Source: Deltaproteobacteria bacterium (GTDB lineage Bacteria; Desulfobacterota; Desulfobacteria; Desulfobacterales; SpSt-501). From it: a stretch of 64,000 nt of DNA. The stretch spans positions 1 through 64,000 of the forward strand of contig JACRCN010000046.1 of the NCBI GenBank assembly GCA_016219005.1, read 5' to 3'. Shown here piece by piece: positions 27,538 to 35,530 of the stretch; within the stretch, counting starts at the first letter, position 1; the number at the start of each line of letters is the position of its first letter. Under the pieces are notes generated by a model that searched no databases, was not told where the DNA came from, and saw nothing but the letters and a program-made list of their open reading frames with translations. The translations under genes were made by a program, and so were the position numbers.

Positions 27538-27543
27538 CGACGA

Positions 27544-27572
27544 AGATTAAAGTTTCATTCCAGATCTGTCAA
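27544..27572 (-). promoter_or_regulatory. Promoter of small RNA R2
   Basis: Leftward TTGACA (27572-27567), 17-base spacer with ATGAAA, and TAATCT (27549-27544). It is back to back with the TTGACA of element R5 at 27619. Confidence 0.68.
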
Positions 27573-27618
27573 GCACCGGCAAAAAAAATCCACGCTGATG
27601 CGAACGGGAAACTATTCC

Positions 27619-27777
27619 TTGACAACCATAGGGGAAGGACTAATTATAACGTCAGGGAAGATGGCGGTTCCGATGTTTAATGGGTTGACCATCATCCTCC
27701 CCTTGAAATCCCGTTGAGCGTCATCCTCTGCTGTGAGGTGGCCCTTTGAGCTTTGGCTTTAAAGACCACCTTTTTTA
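27619..27777 (+). ncRNA. Short transcript with possible peptide, element R5
   Basis: It starts TTGACAACC (27619) with TAATTA 16 bases on, and ends in a terminator: AGGTGG..CTTT (27736-27747) pairs with AAAG..CCACCT (27761-27771), then TTTTTTA. Over 29 codons it aligns without gaps to element R4, including an identical ATCATCCTCCCCTTG. A frame LTTIGEGLIITSGKMAVP..IILPL runs through it; shorter ATG starts preceded by AGGGAAG are possible. The CCTCCCC stretch is complementary to Shine-Dalgarno sequences. Coding and antisense readings are both open. Confidence 0.5.
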
Positions 27778-27794
27778 TTGTACAATGCAACTAC

Positions 27795-28022
27795 ATGGAA
27801 GATCTCAAACTCCTGCTAATCGATCGACTCAAATCCCAGGGTATGGACCCCGCTCTTATTCCCGCCTTTTTGAAGGCCCTCACGAGTCTCATCTCATCCG
27901 AGCCGGGAATTGATCCTGCCGTGGCCAACCAGAAGATGCATTCACTTGGATGGAATGAGGTGACGGTCGATTACCACTCCCTGCAGATTGCCATTGCCTG
28001 CCTTGAAACGGGCACGAAATAA
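27795..28022 (+). CDS. Conserved-looking small hypothetical protein
   Basis: A 75-residue soluble protein, not recognised by name. It starts MEDLKLLLIDRLKSQGMDP and is helical. DPAVANQKMHSLGWNEVTVDYHSLQIAIA resembles short conserved proteins found next to each other in Desulfobacterota, but this is an impression only. No clear ribosome site precedes ATG 27795. The R5 terminator ends 18 bp upstream, so it may have a separate promoter or be read through. Confidence 0.6.
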   Translation: MEDLKLLLIDRLKSQGMDPALIPAFLKALTSLISSEPGIDPAVANQKMHSLGWNEVTVDYHSLQIAIACLETGTK

Positions 28023-28132
28023 AGCAAAGAAGCCCACCGCACAACAGGCAGTGAGCCTCGCATGACAATCAAGCTGATTAAGATTCCCTGCCACTAAGCT
28101 CCCCCCGCCCTCCTACCGTCCATTTACAATGA

Positions 28133-28166
28133 AAAGCTGCTCTGGGAGAACCCGGGGCGGCTTTTT
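28133..28166 (+). terminator. Intrinsic terminator
   Basis: AAAGCTGC (28133-28140) pairs with GCGGCTTT, with an inner CTGGG/CCCGG stem, and is followed by TTTTT. It ends the rightward unit before the convergent lipoprotein gene. Confidence 0.7.
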
Positions 28167-28189
28167 CCCATGTGGAGCTTCGAGCTTTG

Positions 28190-28927
28190 CTAAAGCTTCA
28201 TCTTGAGCAGATGCACCTCTCCGGTATCCGTCTCCTTCAGTTGAAGACGCAATTCTTTTGCGGAAGGCGCCTCACCTGGGAAAAAAAGAAACCCGAAGGA
28301 CAGGCTGCGCGGATCGACGGGCTTGTTTTGAAGCGTCTTGCGCTTCAGGTCGTTGATGACGACTTGGCGGGCATCGTCTGAAAAATATCCCTTTGCTCCG
28401 CCCAGCGAGGCTCCTGCTGCGCCTCCTACGGCAGCCCCCTTCCCCGTAGTCGCCGCTACATTCTCGCCCGTCACAATGCCCACGGCCGCACCGATAATGG
28501 CACCCGCGGCAGCTCCCAGAAACGCGGAATAGGCCCCCTCTTGGAAGATCTGCTTTGTCTGGGTGAATTTAGTGGCCCGCTCATATGCGGTTTCGCGGTC
28601 GAGAATGGGCCAGATATTGCCCGCTTCATCCTCCAGGAACGTCTGGCCGACATTGATTTCAAGGGGGTGCGGACCTTGATTGTCAAAGATAACCTGCACC
28701 GGCAACATGCCCGCCGACCGGATATCAAATCCGAAGGCTTCCTTGGCTTTCTCGGCGTTCGGAAATGCTTCTGCAGCCACCGTCGCCTCCGCCACCGCGG
28801 TGGCATTCGGATAGGCCGAAGGGATTTTGAAGGGCATCGGCTTGGCCACATAGGTTGACGAACAACCGCCAAGCACAAAAATTAAAAAAAGGATCGGAAT
28901 TGCCGCTCTTGTTGTTCTTGTTCTCAT
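28190..28927 (-). CDS. Outer-membrane lipoprotein with glycine-zipper region
   Basis: A 245-residue exported protein. The lipobox LGGC places the lipid-modified cysteine at about residue 22 after a hydrophobic segment. A glycine-zipper-like stretch (GAAAGAIIGAAVGIVTG, then GAAVGGAAGASLGGAKGYF) covers about residues 137-180 and may insert in or contact a membrane. No enzyme motif is visible. It is likely envelope-located with unknown role. Single-gene context. Confidence 0.75.
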   Translation of the reverse strand: MRTRTTRAAIPILFLIFVLGGCSSTYVAKPMPFKIPSAYPNATAVAEATVAAEAFPNAEKAKEAFGFDIRSAGMLPVQVIFDNQGPHPLEINVGQTFLEDEAGNIWPILDRETAYERATKFTQTKQIFQEGAYSAFLGAAAGAIIGAAVGIVTGENVAATTGKGAAVGGAAGASLGGAKGYFSDDARQVVINDLKRKTLQNKPVDPRSLSFGFLFFPGEAPSAKELRLQLKETDTGEVHLLKMKL

Positions 28928-29124
28928 CGCATGCTCTCCATAAGTTTTAAGGCGGTGGCCCAGTCTGATTCGCGCATAATAAGATTGGCATTTTTTATGT
29001 AAATACCCCCCGGCCGCTTGACATCACCGGCGGTCAGAGTCCTGCTTGGAGTGACAATCCTGGGACTCTTGCCGACGAGCAACCGGAATGAGGCTATACA
29101 TGCGCGATCATGTTCGGTCGCTTA

Positions 29125-29922
29125 TCAAGATGGAGGCGCATTGATGCTCGTCCGATAGACCCGAAACCATAGAACTGCTACCAGAGGCAACATCAAGCCG
29201 ACGTTCATGACTGAAATAAAAATAGCCGGAGCGGCGGCGAGGTGCGCGAGCACTCCCAACCGTCCGAGCCAGTGGGTGGGAAACCAGTTCAAAACCGTCC
29301 CGAGACAAAAGAGAAGGTAGACGGCGGGAACAATGGTGCCGTACGCAATCCTTGGAAAACCAAAAATGCCGATTCCGGACTCGATGATCACGTACAGGAT
29401 GAGAAAAATCAAAAAACCGAGCAACAGTGCACTTGAAACGAGAAGCGACTTCCGCGTGACTTGCGCCAGATCATCCGCGGGGTTTGATTGAGCAACATCC
29501 ACCGGGACACCGCTCGAAGTTGTAGGCGGTATTGAGTGGAGTTTATACCGAGTGAACATCCCGACAGAAATAGTTCCGGCGACAGGGCACGCTGCCAACA
29601 ACAGGAGAAACAGGTTTGAGAATCGCATATTCCCAAAGCCCTGGTTGTATTCCCGGAAGAACCAAAAGAAGAAGCATTGAACAAGAAATAGCAGGCCCGC
29701 GATAACAGAACATAAGCCTACGGTGAATCGGCGCTGGGCTTTTGCCGCTCCCAATAGCAGGATGAGAAAGGCGAGAATTCCGGGTGCCCCTACCACAATA
29801 ACGCCGTCCAGGGTACTTCCCACGCTTGGGAGGTGATATTTCAGCCAGATTAATGAAACAAAGGCTATGGCCGAGACGACCACAATCCCTATGAACCACG
29901 GGACGACTCGCACAAGAAGCAT
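29125..29922 (-). CDS. Polytopic membrane protein of unknown function
   Basis: A 265-residue protein with about seven hydrophobic segments (for example FIGIVVVSAIAFVSLIWL and LLGFLIFLILYVIIESGIGIF) and a polar loop near residues 135-160 (PPTTSSGVPVDVAQSNPADDLAQVTRK). No recognised domain. GGAGG precedes the ATG by 6 nt. The 225 bp upstream to 30147 shows nothing I can assign. Confidence 0.65.
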   Translation of the reverse strand: MLLVRVVPWFIGIVVVSAIAFVSLIWLKYHLPSVGSTLDGVIVVGAPGILAFLILLLGAAKAQRRFTVGLCSVIAGLLFLVQCFFFWFFREYNQGFGNMRFSNLFLLLLAACPVAGTISVGMFTRYKLHSIPPTTSSGVPVDVAQSNPADDLAQVTRKSLLVSSALLLGFLIFLILYVIIESGIGIFGFPRIAYGTIVPAVYLLFCLGTVLNWFPTHWLGRLGVLAHLAAAPAIFISVMNVGLMLPLVAVLWFRVYRTSINAPPS

Positions 29923-30147
29923 GAATGCCTCCGATAAACCTAACGTTTAAGGTGAGGGGTGCGAACCCGGCGTAGCCATTCTTGCGGGCCGCCTTGTCAG
30001 GCATGGAATCGCTTTGTGTGGCATCATCCTCAAAATGTCTTTTTCGTTGGAATACGGTGTTTTCTCCTGCGCCTAAAGGCTGCGACCGGAAGCAGGATTC
30101 CATAGCCGACCCTGGCAGCGAAAGAGACTCAATGGATTGCAGCATGT

Positions 30148-30765
30148 TCATGGTTCATGGTGTTTAACTAGATATTTATTGTGCCATTTCGTAAGCAAAA
30201 CGAGCGCAACAATCGAACCTAACAGACACAGGAACATATCGCTTTGCGTGTCCCAGATGTAACCCTGTGTTCCTAGAAAGGCTTCTGTATCCGTCGGATT
30301 GGAAAGAGAAGCCAACCATTCAAGAATTTCGTAAAATGCTGAAAAAGCCAAAGGCACGGCAATAGATATAAAACCAAGCCACTTGCCACGCCTAAGCGGT
30401 GATGTTCGCGATATAATTTCGCGCGTGTATATTGCAGGGCCAAAACCCTGCATGAAGTGCCCTATCTTATCGTAATTATTACGAGTCCAGCCGAACCAAT
30501 CTTCCATCCAAAAGCCTAACGGGACTTTGGCGTAGGAGTAATGAGCACCCAACATCAGGATCATGGCGTGGATGGCTATAAGCGTATAGGTTAAATTGGT
30601 CAGCGGAAGTCTCTTATATGTAAGTAGCAAAACCGGTAAAGCCATTATTAGCGGTAAGGTTTCCAAGACCCAGGTAAGTCGGGTATCAAGCGGCTTAATT
30701 CCCGACCAAGCCCCAAAAACCAAGACTAGTATTATTAATATCGATAAATACTTATTTGATGACAT
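30148..30765 (-). CDS. DUF2238 (YjdF-like) inner-membrane protein
   Basis: A 205-residue protein with about six hydrophobic segments. The pattern HYSYAKVPLGFWMEDWFGWTRNNYDKIGHFMQGF followed by SAFYEILEWL and GYIWDTQSDM is characteristic of the DUF2238/YjdF family. Its function is unknown. The start was set at ATG 30765 (MSSNKYLS). The frame extends ten codons further without a ribosome site. Confidence 0.85.
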   Translation of the reverse strand: MSSNKYLSILIILVLVFGAWSGIKPLDTRLTWVLETLPLIMALPVLLLTYKRLPLTNLTYTLIAIHAMILMLGAHYSYAKVPLGFWMEDWFGWTRNNYDKIGHFMQGFGPAIYTREIISRTSPLRRGKWLGFISIAVPLAFSAFYEILEWLASLSNPTDTEAFLGTQGYIWDTQSDMFLCLLGSIVALVLLTKWHNKYLVKHHEP

Positions 30766-30876
30766 ATCATACTTCCTTGGCCAGCGCTTTGACAAGACCG
30801 TCTTTGGCGAGGGTCATCGATCAAAGGTCCCAAATGAAGAGGGTAGGTTAAAAGGCAGTGCAATTCGGATCGTCTT

Positions 30877-31761
30877 TCAAATTGCCAGTCCCTTTAGGAG
30901 CTTTCTCGGGTTGTCATGGATCATGACCCTCAGTTCTTCATCTGAGAAGCCCAGACCCCTCATTTTCCCGAGATAGAAACAGAATCCTTCCACAGGAGGA
31001 CCGTTGGACACCTGCCCGAAATCGGATGTAAGAATGATGTTGCCCACACCCATGAGGCGTATCTGCTCGCAGATCCAATCCAGGGAAACAGAGCCGGGAC
31101 AACTCTCGGTCACGGCAAAGAAGCAATGCTCGATAAGCGCCCCCAACTGAACCGCCTCCTTCTGCTGCTCCAGGCTCATGGCAGTGACGGACTCCGAGAC
31201 ATGTGTGACGAGCATCCTCTTCACACCGAAATCGACGGCGAGCTTGATCAAGGCAAGGGATTCCACGGGCGAGATGTGACCGGTTGCCATGACGGCGTCA
31301 TGCCCGGCGATCAGGCGCAGAATCGTCTCGCACTCTTCACGAAGTTTTCCGTTTCCATCCAAAGTGGAAAGACCGGGATAGGCGGGACCAGGCAGGGGGA
31401 AGGCCGTAGGGGGTTTTCCGGCACCCCAGATTGCGATGTGATTCTTTGCGCCATAGGTGGGAAAAAAAATGACGCCGGCACCTTCGCGCAGCGCCGATTC
31501 CACGGCGCAAGGGTTGAGCCCCCCAACTGGCGGGTTGAGGGCAAGGGCGCTCAAGAAACGGACAGAGCCGGTCGATATCTCGTTCATGGTAAAGCATCGT
31601 CCCACGGTGGATGCGGTGTGATCCTTGATCAATACCCCCGCCATCCCAACCCGGGCCGCCGCCCTGGCCAGTTCAGGCAGGGTCTGAGCCCGCGGCACCA
31701 CGTCAGGGGCGGCATGAATATGGAGATCATAGGCGCCCTCCAGAAGCTTTTCAATCTTCAT
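30877..31761 (-). CDS. DUF6282-type amidohydrolase-like protein
   Basis: A 294-residue protein with a TIM-barrel metal-hydrolase look. DLHIHAAPD near residue 12 is an HxH metal site. GVLIKDHTAS, MATGHIS, LVTHVSE and ILTSDFGQVSN supply further His/Asp at strand ends as in amidohydrolases. It is probably a cyclic amide or lactone hydrolase. It follows a TRAP transporter on the same strand by 39 bp, so it is likely to act on the imported compound. The family name is from memory and moderately certain. Confidence 0.7.
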   Translation of the reverse strand: MKIEKLLEGAYDLHIHAAPDVVPRAQTLPELARAAARVGMAGVLIKDHTASTVGRCFTMNEISTGSVRFLSALALNPPVGGLNPCAVESALREGAGVIFFPTYGAKNHIAIWGAGKPPTAFPLPGPAYPGLSTLDGNGKLREECETILRLIAGHDAVMATGHISPVESLALIKLAVDFGVKRMLVTHVSESVTAMSLEQQKEAVQLGALIEHCFFAVTESCPGSVSLDWICEQIRLMGVGNIILTSDFGQVSNGPPVEGFCFYLGKMRGLGFSDEELRVMIHDNPRKLLKGLAI

Positions 31762-31800
31762 AATTCACCCCTTAACGATGGAAACCATTTCATCGCGATT

Positions 31801-33096
31801 CTACGGGCCCATAAAAAGCCTTGGGAAAAACAGGGATATTTCGGGAATGTAGGTAATGAGGATCAGTCCCAGAAGGGAGACCAGGATAAACGGAACCACG
31901 GCCGCGGAAACCTCATCCATGGTCATTCCCGTTATGCTCTTGGCTACAAAAAGATTGTAGGCAAAAGGCGGGGTGATATAGCCGATCACGAAATTGACCA
32001 CAACAATCGTTCCGAAATGAACCGGGTGGATGCCGAGCTTCAGAGCGATCGGGTGCAGAATCGGGGCAAGGATCACGATCGCCGCAGGGGTGTCCAGCAA
32101 AGAACCGATAATAAGGAATAAGACATTCACAAAAACAAGAAAAATATTTTTGTCCTGCGACATGCCCATAATTAATTGTGCACCGGCATCCGGAATACTC
32201 CAGGAGGCCATCAACCAAGCCAGAAGATAAGATGTCCCAATCACAAACATGATCATGGCGGAGGTTCTGGCTGTCTTCTCCAGGCACTCGAAAAGTCCCT
32301 TCAGCGTCAAGGTCCGGGTAACGGCGAATCCGATGATGATCACATAGATGCTTCCAATGCCCCCCGCCTCCGTGGGAGTGCAAACACCCGTATAAATGCC
32401 TCCCAGCACAATGCCTGGAGCGATCAAGGCCAGTTTTGCTCTCCACATGGCCCTGCATATTCCCTTCAGGGACGGCCCCTCTTCGGAAACAGGGACTTTT
32501 TCGATTTTCGCCTTGATAAAACTCAGGATCATCATCAGAGCAGCGAGCAGAAGCCCGGCGCCGAGCCCTCCCAGAAAAAGCTTGGCAATCGAAACCTCGG
32601 CTACAACGCCATAAATAATGAAGGGGATGCTGGGGGGAATAATGGGGCCGAGTATTCCTCCCGCAGCCGTGACCGCTGCGGCAAAGCGCTGTGAATATCC
32701 CTTTATTACCATTTCCGGAATGGCAACGGTTCCAATGGCAGCTACGGTGGCGGGTCCCGAGCCTGATATCGCCGCGAATATGGCGCAGGCGACAATCGTT
32801 CCCATCGCCAGACCGCCTGTCATGTAGCCTACCAGTTCATCGGCAAACGCAACGAGGCTTCGCGATATCCCCGCCCTTTCCATGACGATCCCGAGAAGGA
32901 CAAAAAAAGGAATGGCCAGATAGGCAAAATTCATGATCCCGCTCAAAAATGTCTGGGCGAACATCATGAGATTCTGGTCCGTGGCGAGGAGGCCGATGAA
33001 GCCGGATATTCCCAGGGAGAACCCAATCGGAATCCCCAGAACGATCAATAAGACAAACAGCGCAAACAGGAATAGGGCGATAAGTGCCGTACTCAT
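31801..33096 (-). CDS. TRAP transporter large permease (DctM type), system 2
   Basis: A 431-residue membrane protein with about 12 hydrophobic segments and the patterns GIPIGFSLGISGFIGLL, SGSGPATVAAIGTVAIPEM and LGPIIPPSIPFIIYG. It is a paralogue of the gene at 21120. Its start overlaps the small-permease stop by four bases, showing coupled translation. It is transcribed with dctQ, dctP and the DUF6282 gene. Confidence 0.93.
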   Translation of the reverse strand: MSTALIALFLFALFVLLIVLGIPIGFSLGISGFIGLLATDQNLMMFAQTFLSGIMNFAYLAIPFFVLLGIVMERAGISRSLVAFADELVGYMTGGLAMGTIVACAIFAAISGSGPATVAAIGTVAIPEMVIKGYSQRFAAAVTAAGGILGPIIPPSIPFIIYGVVAEVSIAKLFLGGLGAGLLLAALMMILSFIKAKIEKVPVSEEGPSLKGICRAMWRAKLALIAPGIVLGGIYTGVCTPTEAGGIGSIYVIIIGFAVTRTLTLKGLFECLEKTARTSAMIMFVIGTSYLLAWLMASWSIPDAGAQLIMGMSQDKNIFLVFVNVLFLIIGSLLDTPAAIVILAPILHPIALKLGIHPVHFGTIVVVNFVIGYITPPFAYNLFVAKSITGMTMDEVSAAVVPFILVSLLGLILITYIPEISLFFPRLFMGP

Positions 33097-33581
33097 GGCG
33101 GGCTCGGCTTCCTTTCCGGCGATTTCAAGATCCTGATGATGTTCAGTTGAGAATAAAAAAGAATCAGCAACCCGCTTATCGGCAGCGAAAGGTTCAGCCA
33201 GAGAGTATTGATCCCTGCAGCAGGGGTGCTCTCAGAACGGAACATCATGGCATAAGTGCAGCCATATGCGACCATCAGGACAGAAAAGAGGGCGATCAGA
33301 GCTTGAGTAAAGATTGAAAAAATTCTGCCCATCCGGGGATTAAGGCGGTTGAGGAGAAAACTGAATTCGATGTGTTCTCCGCTTTGTGTGAGCAATGCAA
33401 TGCCGAGCAGGGTAAACCAGACAAAGATGATCCCCGCGACTTCTTCGGGCCAGGAAAGGGCTTGGCCGACGACATACCTGAAGAAGACTCCCGTGCCGAT
33501 CAGAATAACGAGCACGACCCCCTGAAGGGAAACGATGAAAACGATGACCCTTCTCAAATAATCAGCTATATTCTCCATCAC
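33093..33581 (-). CDS. TRAP transporter small permease (DctQ type), system 2
   Basis: A 162-residue membrane protein with four hydrophobic segments and the family pattern VGQALSWPEEVAGIIFVWFTLLG. It partners the large permease with which it overlaps by four bases. The dctP gene lies 53 bp upstream. Confidence 0.9.
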   Translation of the reverse strand: MMENIADYLRRVIVFIVSLQGVVLVILIGTGVFFRYVVGQALSWPEEVAGIIFVWFTLLGIALLTQSGEHIEFSFLLNRLNPRMGRIFSIFTQALIALFSVLMVAYGCTYAMMFRSESTPAAGINTLWLNLSLPISGLLILFYSQLNIIRILKSPERKPSPP

Positions 33582-33634
33582 AAAAAAATATCCTGGCTAT
33601 TACAGAAAGTTCGAGATTAAATTATTAAGAACCA

Positions 33635-34660
33635 TTACTTGGATGCGACATCGCTTGCATTCAGGACGGCCTGAAGCACGTCTTTGCCGATCTCCTCCTC
33701 GAATTGCTTGTACATTGGCCTTACCGCGTCCTGGAAGGGTTTCTTGTTGGACACTTCGTTGATAACCATCCCCGCTGCCTTGAGTTTCTTAAGGATGTCT
33801 TCGTTGATGCCCTTGGCCTCGTTTCGTTCATAGACGGTTGCCTCATGGGCCGATCGTTTGAAGATCTCCTTCTCTTCCGAGGAGAATTTCTTCCAGCGTT
33901 GTTCCGAGCACATAAGGATCAAAGGAGAGTACGTATGGTTGGTCAGGGAGAGATATTTGGCCACCTCGTAGAATTTGTTGGCATAAATGACGGATAAAGG
34001 GATTTCCAGTCCATCCACCACCTTCTGTTGCATGGCGGTGAAAACCTCACCCCAGGGCAGGGGGACCGCATTGGAACCCAGAGATTGGAAGAGTGCTATG
34101 TAGATTGGGGTCGTCATCACCCTGAATTTGATCCCCTTCGTATCTTCCGGTGTGTTTACGGGGCGCACATTGTTGATCATATGCCTGAACCCGCCTTCGG
34201 AAATCGCAAGCCCCACGATCTGGAGCTTATCCAGTTTGGCAAGAACCATCTTCCCTGCCTCGCCGTCCAGAACCTTGTGCGCGACCTGTTCGTTCGGAAA
34301 GATGAAGGGCAGATCAAATACCATGAAGGACTTAACGAAGGCCCCGGTAGGAGCGTTGGTGATCACTCCCAAGTCCATCGATCCCATGGTCAGATTCTTG
34401 ATCATCTCGCTTTCATTTCCCAGTTGCCCGCTGGGGAACAATTTCACCTTGTACTTCCCCTTGGTGTAGCCCTCAACCAATTCGCCAAATTTTTTTGAGG
34501 TGATGAAATACGGGTCGCCCGCACTCGCGGCCGTCACAAATCCCAGCTTCAGTTCTATCGGCTGCGCCGCCGACTCGGTGTAAGAGAAAAGAACGGAGAT
34601 ACCCAGAACCAGAAAAAGCACGGCAACCCAGCTGGAAATAAAAGCGCCTTTCGTTTTCAT
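33635..34660 (-). CDS. TRAP transporter substrate-binding protein (DctP type), system 2
   Basis: A 341-residue periplasmic binding protein. The signal peptide covers about residues 1-33 (VAVLFLVLGISVLFSYTESAAA-like, cut near Ala-Gln). IKFRVMTTPIYIALFQSLGSNAVPLPW contains the ligand-binding Arg, and EVFTAMQQKVVDGLE follows. AGGAGGTG precedes the ATG. A 67-codon frame that includes repeat copy C ends with TAG directly against this ATG, so translation coupling is possible. Confidence 0.92.
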   Translation of the reverse strand: MKTKGAFISSWVAVLFLVLGISVLFSYTESAAQPIELKLGFVTAASAGDPYFITSKKFGELVEGYTKGKYKVKLFPSGQLGNESEMIKNLTMGSMDLGVITNAPTGAFVKSFMVFDLPFIFPNEQVAHKVLDGEAGKMVLAKLDKLQIVGLAISEGGFRHMINNVRPVNTPEDTKGIKFRVMTTPIYIALFQSLGSNAVPLPWGEVFTAMQQKVVDGLEIPLSVIYANKFYEVAKYLSLTNHTYSPLILMCSEQRWKKFSSEEKEIFKRSAHEATVYERNEAKGINEDILKKLKAAGMVINEVSNKKPFQDAVRPMYKQFEEEIGKDVLQAVLNASDVASK

Positions 34661-34752
34661 CTACACCTCCTGTTTGTTTGATGTTGAATCGGATTCGTGA
34701 GATCTCTTCCATCTCTGGAGGGAGCGGTTGCCCGAGGGTATTAGGGTATTAT

Positions 34753-34846
34753 GGCAGTCGGGCCGCTTGTCTGCCCCAAAATATGGGAGCGCCACCTTAC
34801 CGCCAGCCACGGTCAGGCCCGTAGCACCACCTTCAGTGGTTGTCAA
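34753..34846 (-). repeat. TTGACAACC short element, copy C, with leader frame
   Basis: On the reverse strand it starts TTGACAACCACTGAAGG (34846) and ends near CGGCCCGACTGCC. It holds a hairpin ACCAC-TGAAG-GTGGT (34840-34826) with the same loop as copy B but different stem bases. The frame 34864-34661 reads TTTEGGATGLTVAGGKVALPYFGA, 16 of 21 residues identical to copy B. It lies in the dctP leader, about 93 bp before the start, as copy A does for the aminotransferase. Confidence 0.65.
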
Positions 34847-34991
34847 CAACGTATCCCAACTCATCCAACTGGGTCAGAATCTCAAAATCGCCGACCGATT
34901 TGTATCTCGGGGTGAGGAACGCCCTCACCTCCTGCCCGTCAAACCGAATGAACAACTGTTCGCGCTTCTCGTTCTTGATCCAGCCGTTCAT
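34833..34991 (-). CDS. Small hypothetical protein upstream of TRAP system 2
   Basis: A 52-residue frame from ATG 34991 to TGA 34833, reading MNGWIKNEKREQLF..VRAFLTPRYKSVGDFEILTQLDELGY. The mix of charged and hydrophobic residues looks like true protein, not random frame. It is not recognised. Codons continue upstream for nine residues to a stop without a start. Its end overlaps the beginning of repeat copy C and of the 67-codon leader frame. It could be the C-terminal remnant of a larger gene. Confidence 0.45.
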   Translation of the reverse strand: MNGWIKNEKREQLFIRFDGQEVRAFLTPRYKSVGDFEILTQLDELGYVVDNH

Positions 34992-35068
34992 CTTCTCGGC
35001 ATGCAGCTCCGGAGGGCATCAATCGAGCGGGACTGAACATGAGCATATAGATTCTTATTTATTTCCTA

Positions 35069-35226
35069 TTGACAACCGTGCTTGGCAGACGCATCTTAAT
35101 GCCAATGAAGGGAACGGTTGCTATGCCAAAAGGGTCGGCCATCATCCTCCCCTTGTAACATGAGTCAGCCGTCCTCTTCAGATCTCAGGTGGCCTGTTTC
35201 CTCCTTTTCGGGCCACCTCTTTTTTA
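35069..35226 (+). ncRNA. Short transcript with possible peptide, element R4
   Basis: It starts TTGACAACC (35069) and ends in a strong terminator: AGGTGGCC (35187-35194) with GGCCACCT (35211-35218), then CTTTTTTA. The -10 is poor (CATCTT at 17 bases). It shares ATCATCCTCCCCTTG with R5 at the same distance from TTGACAACC. A short frame ATG-CCA-AAA-GGG..IILPL ends in TAA and is preceded by AAGGGA. It is divergent from copy C, as R5 is from R2. Confidence 0.5.
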
Positions 35227-35530
35227 TCCCGCCAAAGGCCCCCCACTTGAGATGAAGCTATCTCAAGAATGCATCTGACAGTCGACGGCAGCGTGGCCCG
35301 CCTCTGAAAAATGCTCACAACCTGACGCGGCTACGCTCTTTCATCGGCCTGCGCCTTGCCCCCGGCTTGTGATCCACTGTTATTGGGATGGCTTCATAAT
35401 AAGCTGCCTTTTCAAACAAAACCGATCGCGGATTTTGGGCAGGCGACATGCATTGATATTTCACGGCAATTGGGATATATTTAAAGGCTTGTTTGTTTGA
35501 ATTATTGAATGCCGTGGAACGGATCGTCTC
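35227..35530. other. Intergenic region upstream of the EIIA regulator
   Basis: About 300 bp with no supported gene. A stretch GGGCAGG-N4-ATGCA (35437-35452) resembles a sigma54 -24/-12 promoter (GG and GC 10 bases apart, three mismatches to the consensus), 79 bp before the EIIA-type gene. Nothing else is assigned. Confidence 0.3.
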
